A DNA stretch of 64,000 bases from the NCBI RefSeq assembly GCF_022539665.2, contig NC_081338.1, forward strand, positions 5,940,446-6,004,445, written 5' to 3'. How positions within the stretch are numbered: position 1 is the first letter of the stretch; each line of letters opens with the position of its first letter. Below, piece after piece: positions 15,558 through 40,747 of the stretch. The notes under the pieces are model-generated. The model had not been told where the DNA came from. It made no database searches and saw only the letters and a program-made list of their open reading frames with translations. A program made the position numbers and the translations under genes. This DNA comes from Daphnia carinata. Lineage: Eukaryota; Arthropoda; Branchiopoda; Diplostraca; Daphniidae.

Positions 15558-17228
15558 GATCAATTTCTAAACTGTACTGGCGAATAAAAACAATTGCGAC
15601 TCGTCCAGCATCTGACGTTCTTGTAGGACAGCTCCTGGAATATGTAGACCTTTGATACGAAGCGTCTGGAAATTTCACTCTTTTCGGTATATTGCGTCTC
15701 GTGCTGCCATTGGACAACATCGCCCCGTTTTATTTTGGTTTGCGTTTCAAAACTCTTACACGTGAGAGCTATTTATTCATTCTTCTTTTTTCTTGATTTC
15801 AGCGGACAGCAAAGACGGGCTAAAATTGAAAACAAAATTCTATTTTCATATAGGCGTTGGCTAAGCGTTTGCTGGCACACATCACCACGTCAATGATTGG
15901 CTAGACAACACAAAGTCGCACGAGTTTCTACCAGTTCGACGACATACAATGTCGTAATCCATTTCGACAACCTCGGACGGAATTAAAATTCTAGCGATTG
16001 CAGAGTTTTAATAACTAGCCGATTGTTGCAGAGACTTGTGAAACTGACCAAGTATTTGTTGATGTTTACTCGGATTCTACGCATCGAGCGTCGTGAATAT
16101 CTCGCATTCTCCCACGTCGCACTTGTTTTGTGGCTATTTTTAGACGCATGTCTCATCGACACGTGCGGCTTAGCAGCTTTCAACCAAAATAATAAACAAC
16201 CTTGTTGCGGAACGTGAAACGCACTGAAGGCGGCTGTCACGCACTTTAAGGATGAGCTCATTTTAGTTGTTTCGAGATCTATAATATAAATGTGGCTAAT
16301 TTGTTGGCTACATCATATGTTTATAATATCTTTCATCCCTGTATAACTATTTTGTGTGATGCGTTAATTGACGAATACAATGAATTGCTTCTGATATCGT
16401 TCAAGAAAAGGCTGTATTTCTTACATGTCTCTTAGGATACCTTTGATGTAATCAAATAATATTTGAATCTTAATCTGCACGCGTTCAAGAGGAATTATAA
16501 TAGGCAACATACCCCAACATCAGCAGATATTAACTATGTTTATAGTTGATGTAGTCTTTATCACCAATGCAATTCAATAATTGCCATGAGTAAATGGTCA
16601 ATACTCGATCAAAGATAATGCCATCAAAGAAAGTATCATCGTTGTTTCTATGCCCTTCACCCAACGAAAGATCACCTTTCCTCTTCCTTCCAAGGTCACC
16701 TTGAAAATTTACTTTTTCTTTTATGCATACCTTTTCCGTATTCCCATCCCCGTGTCAAGCACCTGTATCGACCTAATGATGGTGGTAAAAGGGATGGGTA
16801 CGCAAAATCCTTTTGTCCTACACGTGTTTGGCCTCCGGTGCGAACTTTCTAAGGTGATATCAGGTGGGAAGGGCTGAGTATATAAGCATTTCCTTCTCAG
16901 CGTCCAGGTTGTGAAGGTCTCTCAGATATTGGCAGTTAATTCGAGTATTATTACATCGTTTCCGGTAATAGTTTGAAGTTGAAATAGCCTGTCTGTTGTT
17001 CTAATTACGTTTGTGTTTAATTTGTTTTATTGAAAGTGTGTAACTAGTACGATCGATGAATTGCAGCACAACGTGATGACCTAGCAGTGTAATTTTCAAC
17101 CAAGACGGCCAAAGGATTCGCTAATGAGGATCTCATTTGAACTCAAAATTTCAAGTCAAATGGGTACTCGTTTTTTTTGCTTCACTCAAATAACTGAGTT
17201 AAATTGAATTAATTCATTCCATTAGATG
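15558..17228. other. spacer between Smyd copies B and C
   Basis: About 1.7 kb with no recognised coding exon. It should contain the copy B promoter and the copy C 3' end. It also has a + strand core-promoter-like cluster near 16.8-16.9 kb: CACGTG at 16821-16826 and TATATAAG at 16879-16886, with no open frame downstream. Confidence 0.45.
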
Positions 17229-19283
17229 TCACATTGAGGAAATCCAACGCTGGATTTGTTCCAGCGCTTGAACAGCTGCCGTGCCCATTGCTCCTTCCGT
17301 TGAAGCTGGGTCTTCCAGCGAGAGGATCCTTGTAGCTTCAGATAAGATACTCCGCACGGCCTCTATCTTTTCCTTAAATTCCGCTGAAGTGCATTGGCCG
17401 GCTTCGAACGTCCTTCTGGCCATCAACAACATTGGGGCGTGCATTTCGTATAACGTCACACCTATAGTTTTACAATCAACGTAAGTTTAAGTTTTAATTT
17501 CAACATAAAACGAAATTAACCTCTGATTCGTGTGAGGCCAGGTTCAACTATGTTTGCAACCGAAAGCATTTGCTGACAGATGGAAATCTTGCGTTCCAGC
17601 TGTTCCATCGTTAAACTGTTGAGTAAGAAACGTTCATCCCTGCCGTATAGTTGACTCAGTGATTGTCTGGCACTGGTGAATAAGAAGTGATTGGGATGGA
17701 CAAGTGTGGCGTGTCTTTTGAGGAATCCTTCGAACCTGTTCCATCATCCGTGAAGGTAATAAGAGTTCATTATGTCTCAACTTGTATTCATACTTTTCCA
17801 CTTCATTAGGTCCAATGGCTTCGAATTCTTCTTTGAGTTTATCGACCACTCGATTGACTACGACGGCCGTGAGTTTATAAGAACATTGCGAACATTGCCA
17901 TGGGGTTTCCTTTTCTTCCAGCGGCCGGATGGGTAGAACGAAACCGGTCGGGCATTTTTGACAACGAAGGGCGCTCAAGTAAGTCGAACATTCCGTTGGA
18001 TCTGAACAGCGAATACAATCGCATTCAAACAATTTGCTCTGGCGCAACAGAGCTCGTCGTTCTCTTGTTCCTGCATTGATAATGTAACATTATTTCAAAC
18101 GTTAAAATCACAATTAAATCTGTATACATTTACCTTCTAATGCCAGCGCGTAACTTGAAAATACTTGCTCTCCTCTCATAATTGGAACAGAAGCTCGAAC
18201 AGTCATCTGATAACTGGAATTTCATTTGTTTTTTTTTCGCGTTTTAAATTTAAATTATTCAGGGGCTTACTTTCCGTCGATGACGTGATTCATGTTGGAT
18301 ACGCAGTTGTGAGACATCATGGAGGCGAGTGGGAAAACGCCCAGCACTCGTTGCTGGCCGCTGTTAGGAGGCCGGATTTCGTAGGCGTTGACGTCCAGAG
18401 CTCCGCAGGCGGAGTGGATTTCCTCCTCGGTAAATTGATCCGATAATTCGCATACTTTGTGCAAAAATTTGACGACATTGACCTGATAAACGCCCCAGAA
18501 TTCCGTTTGTCTACGTAAGTTGTTGTGATCCTCGAGTCCTTTAAATGCCTATTCAAAAGTAATAATTTTTAAAATGAATTAAAATCCACTTATTGCATAG
18601 AATTTACCTCAAATAGCTTCGGATGTGTCGTTTTCAACAAGAGACCTCTAAGTGGGGAGATGCACTGGTAAACTGGATGCGATTTCGTCATGTCAGTTAT
18701 GGTAATTCGTGACTTTGTTTTGCTTAATACCAAACACTCGGCTTCGCTGTGTTCAGAGCTCTGTTTCATGGTCGCAAATTACCGAAATAGTTTTTGTTTT
18801 TAAAAGTAATATTTCTAATGTAATACCTTGGCACATTTCTCTTTGCAGAAAGGGAAATTGCATCCAGGGCAGCGGAAGAGACTGGCTTCTTCAACGTTCT
18901 CCAGACTCGTGTAACACGTAAGACAACATGGCAGACAACCTTGTTTCGGCCCTGTCATAATTGCTTTTTCTCTAAATATGATTTCTCCAGGTTTGATGTT
19001 CTTCGATGCTACCATACAACTGCGAATTCAACAAATAATTATATAAAGAACGTGAGGGAGAATTATGGTAGGAGATGCACCGTCCATATTTTTCGTCAAA
19101 AACAATTTTGTAAGGTTTGCACTGGGTTTTGTGGGTTGACCAATGTTGTTTTTGATGTTCTTTAGCACAGTAAGCAATTTCGCCACATCCGCCGCAAATT
19201 TGCGAAGCTTTTGCACGACACACGGCGCATAATTTACTTCCATTGGCCGGCGATTCCGGTCGATTCATTTTCAATACGCTCAT
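17229..19283 (-). CDS. SmydA-type SET/MYND domain protein, copy C
   Basis: Third tandem copy, same exon plan as copy B. N-terminal MYND finger: CAVCRAKASQICGGCGE, then HWSTHKTQC. SET-N exon 18.83-19.02 kb with KPGEIIFREKAI and CPGCNFPFCKEKCAK. SET core 18.27-18.55 kb with MMSHNCVSNMNH. Post-SET FECDCIRCSD, and a C-terminal TPR-like helical region ending QIQRWISSM. The exon at 18.83-19.02 kb is much closer to copy B (about 92% by eye) than the MYND exon is (about 83%), which suggests gene conversion. Two in-frame ATGs are possible, at 19283 (MSVLKMNRP) and 19268 (MNRP, the start that matches copy B). Confidence 0.87.
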
Positions 19284-19533
19284 TTGATTATTCACGGTAC
19301 AAGTTTGTCACGTTTGTTCAGAGACTAGCACAACAATGACACCATCTACAGCACAGTTAGAAATTAGTTGTGCGGTGCAACCAGCGTCTGACACGTCTAG
19401 ATTTTTCCACTTCCAATTTTTCTCGTGCAATCTAGAGTTTGTTGCTCTGCTAAATTTAGAATTTTCCTTCTTCAAACTCGTTTACGAGTCTACTTTCCTC
19501 ACGCAGGAACGTGAACGTAGGGAGGGTGGAAAG

Positions 19534-19836
19534 ATGGCTCCCTCAGCATTATATTCTATTTCCATGTATTCGTTGCCCGGCTATGATGTTTATCCAGGAA
19601 TGGTGCCAGAAGATCTTGGCTTTATTATCGGGAACATTGGAGTAGGTCAAATTCTAATTTATGCTGGATATTTTAAAGGTAATAAGAAAATTTTAGCACA
19701 AATTGTGATAAGGAAATTTGATTTGTACTGGAACCATCAACGTCTGCATATAAAAACGAAAAACGCCCATAAAAACGCAAAGGTAAAGGCGTTTTCCATG
19801 TGTGCGCTTTATTTCTTGAAGGTCTGTTGTAAGTAA
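19534..19836 (+). CDS. hypothetical open frame, unrecognised
   Basis: An open frame on the strand opposite to Smyd copy C starts at an ATG with a good context (AAAGATGGC) and encodes about 100 residues (MAPSALYSISMYSLPGYDVY...). The middle has a hydrophobic run (LGFIIGNIGVGQILIYAGY) that could span a membrane. A GT donor follows about 48 codons in (TTTAAAG then GTAATA), so it may be a first exon rather than a whole gene. No partner exon was found and no family was recognised. It could be chance. Confidence 0.22.
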   Translation: MAPSALYSISMYSLPGYDVYPGMVPEDLGFIIGNIGVGQILIYAGYFKGNKKILAQIVIRKFDLYWNHQRLHIKTKNAHKNAKVKAFSMCALYFLKVCCK

Positions 19837-36044
<16,208 letters not shown>

Positions 36045-37741
36045 TCAGCAGCTAATACCATAGCGGGATAATAGGTATCTGTGTTATCAACTCAAATTTA
36101 CTACAATTATGTACTTTGAAACGAATGCATGCGCAACAGTCGTTTAATGGGTCAAATTGAAATATTTTTCAATAGTCCTTTCCTTTTGTCCGATCAAACT
36201 GTTGAATGTAAATAACTAAGATTTTTTTTTCCTACACAAAACCCAACGCCAACTCTTCAAAGTCTGTCCCATCTATTTTAAATATTCCAATCCTTTTTTT
36301 ATATTAAAAAAAAAATCGTGTCAAGCAAACAAAAAAAAAAGGGAAATCGTGTTTTGTACATATCTCGGAACCGTCCAAAAGTTGAAGAAAGAGTATTATT
36401 TCTTTTTTATTCATTCGATTTATTAAAAAAAAAAGCCATACGGAGTCGTTACCTACATATGCTCGCACTTAAAAAAACGGCTAGGGATTTTTTTTTAAGA
36501 CATAAAAGAGTACTTGCAAATTCCTAATATTATGTCTGGTTGGCTCTTGAAAAAAAACAACAGCTGTTTCAATCGTGTCTTTTTGCTTTCCGTTTGGTCT
36601 TTTTGTTTTTATACATTCCCCACTTGCCATATCAAATCAAGTGTCTATATCCTCTCATTGTAATAACTTTTTTCTTTTGTTTTAATATGCATCACACTCC
36701 GTACAGTATAACTTTGCTTCTGATTTTTTCTTTTTGTCCGGTCAAGAAAAACAACAAGAAGAATTATCTTTTGAATAAACGAATGACGTGATTCTATCGC
36801 CTTTACAGGAACGATGTCATCCCTGTTTAAATCTTTTTTTTTCTGAATTTTTAGGCAAGGATGTGAGAATCTCATTTGTTTGTTGTTTTAATTTTCCATC
36901 CACATTTCTTATTCCTTTTAGCATCCAGGATGTCCTAAAGATAGAAGGATGCAGCCAGTCACCGTGTCATTTTCATTTGCTAATGCTGCTCAACATGGTC
37001 CTAGATTTTTCTAGCCTTTGCAAGGATGCAGGTGTGAAATACCCAGTGGTAAGTAAATTTTCTAATATTTTTGGGAAACAGTTCAGTTGTGATGTTCAAG
37101 GGGTAATGAACAGTATTATTTTTAGTAGAGCCACGAAAAAAATTTCAAAAAATATTTGATTTGTTTCATCTATTTAAAAAAATTATGCAAAAGGATTCGT
37201 TCAGACAACATTTTGCGAGCCTTTTTAGAAGAATAACCTTATCATTTAACACTTCGCGAAGAAAAGTTCGAAATACATAATTACAAAATTTAGAATGAAG
37301 ATACATAACCATTGCTAATGATCACAATTGCCAATGCTTGAAGTCTGTCCATGTTAGAAGTAGAATGGAATTCCCTCGTTCATCGTTTTAACTGCATACA
37401 CTAGAAAGGCTCATGCTGAAAAGGCAAACAAAATTTACTACTAATCAAAGATTATCTTACGCAATGACTGGGTTTTTGTATGCCAATTGTGCTGACAAGT
37501 GAAGTAAAAAACAAACAAAAGCCTAGTGTGCCAATCTTAGGCGTCATCTGATTTCCTTTTCCTTTTAGAGTCCTATTGAATAGAATTGCATAATTCATTG
37601 TGATTTGTCATACTAATAAGTTTATCACATTTACCTTGCTAACTTGGAAAGAGTTAAGATTAAACCAAAACTGTGTGGCGTTGGATGCTGATAAGCTGGG
37701 GGTTAATGAAATGACATCTGAACAGCTGGAATCTGACGAGT
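36045..37741. other. par-3 3' region and intergenic DNA
   Basis: Probable 3' untranslated region of par-3 with AATAAA at 36774-36779, then AT-rich DNA. An open frame on the + strand at 37600-37839 includes a 15-base periodic stretch (37678-37782); see findings. No recognised gene. Confidence 0.5.
36774..36779 (+). terminator. candidate poly(A) signal of par-3
   Basis: AATAAA about 730 bases after the stop codon. Other A-rich candidates occur nearer, so this is only one option. Confidence 0.35.
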
Positions 37742-38819
37742 TTAAGCCTGAGGAACTGGATGCTGAGGAAGCAGATCTGGGCACATCACACCTTGACAGT
37801 GGAGAAAGAAAGCTATTAGGATATGTTTGCCCTGACTAACACAGTAATGACAGTCGAGAAGAATTCTATAATACCATTGGGGATGATGCATTAAATATGT
37901 AGCTATCATACTAAAAAGAAAAAAAGTTAGTTAGATGTACAATTGAAGTTGAGGATAGCATTTAGATTTAAGTACCTTTGAACTGAAGCTTCCATGGGTT
38001 TATCGGGAACAGTGTAGTTGAGAATCACTGAGGCAATACGCGCCCTAAGCTCCTTCATGTCATCTTCAATGTTGTACACAAATGGAGATTCTCCAAAGTT
38101 GGCTTCTACGATTTCTCCCAGCGAGTTTAATCCAATGGTTGGGTATAAGTTTAAAGGTAGGTCAAAAAACGCTGTTCCAAGGTTTACTCCATTCTTCGTG
38201 TAAAAGCAGGTGTTGTCAATAAAATTAATTCCACAACCAATGACATCATTGGTAGTGAAAGTAGGTCCATATGGTTGGCCAACTCCAGATGAGCAAAATG
38301 CTTTACCATCATCACCATGATATCCAAATGAATTTTCTCTCCAGCCAGGAAGTGCATTTGTGTCAACCCACTCGGCTGATAGACCAACTCCGATATAGCT
38401 AATATAAATTAAATTTAAAAAGTGTTACACCTCATGAGACACATGAAATTAAATATACAAACCCGTCATTCCCCTTGTCCAAAATTTTCACCTCAAAATA
38501 GTACAGACCACACGATGATGGAATAGGATGTGTAGCTCTAACACTTGCAGCATCCATTTGTGTTTTACCATATCCTGCAGTGTGTAAGTGAGAGTTATGA
38601 AAGATGCCTTGAAGGTAAAAAATAGTTGATGTATGGGATTGGTATTTCAGATTACTTGCCTTGGTAGGTGACTCTTAAATTGTTTTCTGATAATCCAATA
38701 TAATTGGATTTATCCTTTGAATTCCAACACAGAGGCAGTGGCAGCAGAAAGTAGTCATCTTCATCAACAAAGGGATAAAGGGTCTTCAATCGATTTATGC
38801 CGGGAGAATTTTTCTCCAT
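37742..38819 (-). CDS. RanBP9/10-like SPRY protein, shortened
   Basis: Four exons (38819-38660, 38574-38463, 38398-37976, 37910-37742) join in frame to 287 residues. Residues from about 15 to 215 are a RanBPM-type SPRY domain: [79 protein letters not shown]. Full RanBP9/10 continue with LisH, CTLH and CRA domains and scaffold the CTLH (GID) ubiquitin ligase. Here only the first LisH turn (MIATYLMHH, from residue 233) remains; the rest of the last exon reads as unrelated sequence. Intron 1 has a GC donor (GCAAGT). It could be a truncated paralogue or a decaying gene; transcription is not shown. Confidence 0.75.
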
Positions 38820-40569
38820 GTCATTGAATTGTTGTTAAGCACAAAACTTGAGACGAATTGATTAAAATTGACGCAAGGTCTTGACGTTTTACTGTGCAAA
38901 ACATAACAATAACAACATTCCAGCAACAAATTTTTATAAGTAGGATTTAGTTCCTAGATGGCCTGATAGGTAGAAGCGATGTAGAAGCCGATAGGTGGCG
39001 TGTACAGCTCGTCTACGTTTTACTTTATCGTGATCGTGGCAACGTGGTATTAGGTGTCCAGCTGGAAGCCGCGAAGATTTCATTATGGTACCTTTGTAGA
39101 GAAATCGTCAGTTCACGTTGATAAGTAGAACTACCAATATGGTAAATGGCAAGAATATTAAACCGAGATCTGCACTATGTCGTTGTGTAAGCCGCGCTAC
39201 AGTTGAAATCTGATTTTGGTAAATTTGGTAATATATTAATAATATTGGTAATTTTCAGGCTTAGCAACCATAGTTCAAATTTGCAATTTTCTTTTGCTAA
39301 TTTAGAATAGCTATTCACACTGGCCTACTACAGCCCTGTAATTAGCCACACTTAAAATTCTAGTTTCTGATACACTCTGAAAAAGAATATGATAGGTATG
39401 TGTAGTAGTTGTTTGAGCAGAAAAGCATTTAAACATTGGTTCTAAAGTAGTTTTATTTAACTCGACATCCAATTGTCTAAATAATGATTATCAACAATCA
39501 TTGTTTGGCAAGAATAACCCAACAATCTAAATGTCACAAAGAAAACAAGGAATAAGGTAAAATATAGGCTATCGTAATTATTATATTATGTCATGTAATG
39601 TCTGCTCAATGCCAACCTCTGCATAACACTGAATGCAGAGGTTGGCATGATTTTGCATCATAGTTTAACAAAAACTTAATGGTGATTAAGAAGAAAGAGC
39701 AAATTTCTTCTCAGAAAAAGCCTGCCAGTTGTTTAAGTACTAAGTAGAGGAAAATTTCAGCATTTTTGACAATTAACTCGTAAAGCTCAATATTTTTGAA
39801 TGTATGTAAAAGATCAGTTTAATTTTCTTGATTTCATTCATAATCTCAAGGACTTTGATCATCAGACATCAATTACATTTACCAAATGGTTCTACCTTTT
39901 TGATGTTTTACTGATGTTCGTCGTCCGTTCGTTTGCCATCTGAACGAACGGATAGGCTGAACTCTTTTCAAACTTTGACGAGTTGCTAATGGATTGATGG
40001 CAAAAAATAATGATATTTTAAACATTTTTGTTTCGTATGACGTTGAAAAGCAAACAAGGAAGCTTTTTATTGGTTATGTGACATTTTTTTATATTTAATC
40101 TCAACAGGTTAGCCAAATTTTACTTATTTTTTATTTTATTTTTGTTCCAAGGACTCATCTCACGAGTAGAATATAGATAGAATAACGTTCCAACTGCAAA
40201 AAAGGGAGACAAACGAAAAGGTGGGTGGCAGGATGACCGGGAACTAAATCGTAAAAATGGATGACAATAACAGGTAAAAAAAAAAAAATTTGATAGATAG
40301 ACCAATATGTACATTGTGAAGAAGTTGCTGCTTTGTGTGTATGATAATTGTTAACAATTCAAGTTATCTAATGAAGGTTATTGCACCCAAAACATGCAAG
40401 CCACACACACTGTCAGAGCGAAAGTAAATTGTTACTGAAAAATGGCGGTCCCTTTGTGAAAACAGAAAACAGTAGCAGTATTCGCTAGTCTGCAATTGAA
40501 TGAGAAAAATAGTAATAAGCCATGCAAAGTTGTGTGTGTGTTTACAAGAGAGAGGTTGGGCAGACCACA
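38820..40569. other. intergenic region with a perfect hairpin
   Basis: No coding exon recognised. The part nearest 38820 is the promoter of the SPRY gene. A perfect 16-bp inverted repeat lies at 39609-39648. Minus-strand AATAAA at 40135-40140 could end the longer cytochrome b561 transcript. Confidence 0.5.
39609..39648. repeat. perfect 16-bp inverted repeat, 8-base loop
   Basis: ATGCCAACCTCTGCAT (39609-39624) is followed by an 8-base spacer and its exact reverse complement (39633-39648). It would fold into a 16-bp hairpin in RNA or cruciform DNA. It lies in non-coding DNA. It is short for a microRNA precursor. Confidence 0.8.
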
Positions 40570-40747
40570 TTAGAGTCTCTCAGATTCTTCATCTTGATCG
40601 CCGCTAGAATGAGATGAGATGGACGAGGGCCCTCGTTGTTGGCATCGGATAAGCATCAGCACCGGCATTAGGATTGCAAGTCCCATCAATGTAGCTCCCA
40701 AGACATTGACAACCAATCCTTCAGGTGGGAATGCTGTGTACCAGTCT
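40570..40747 (-). other. distal alternative last exon of cytochrome b561
   Basis: Acceptor CTACAG at 40748. The exon reads GDWYTAFPPEGLVVNVLGATLMGLAILMPVL in outline: a span six, then a Ser/Asp/Glu-rich tail ending DEESERL and TAA at 40570-40572. It accepts the same phase as the proximal exon. Confidence 0.8.
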
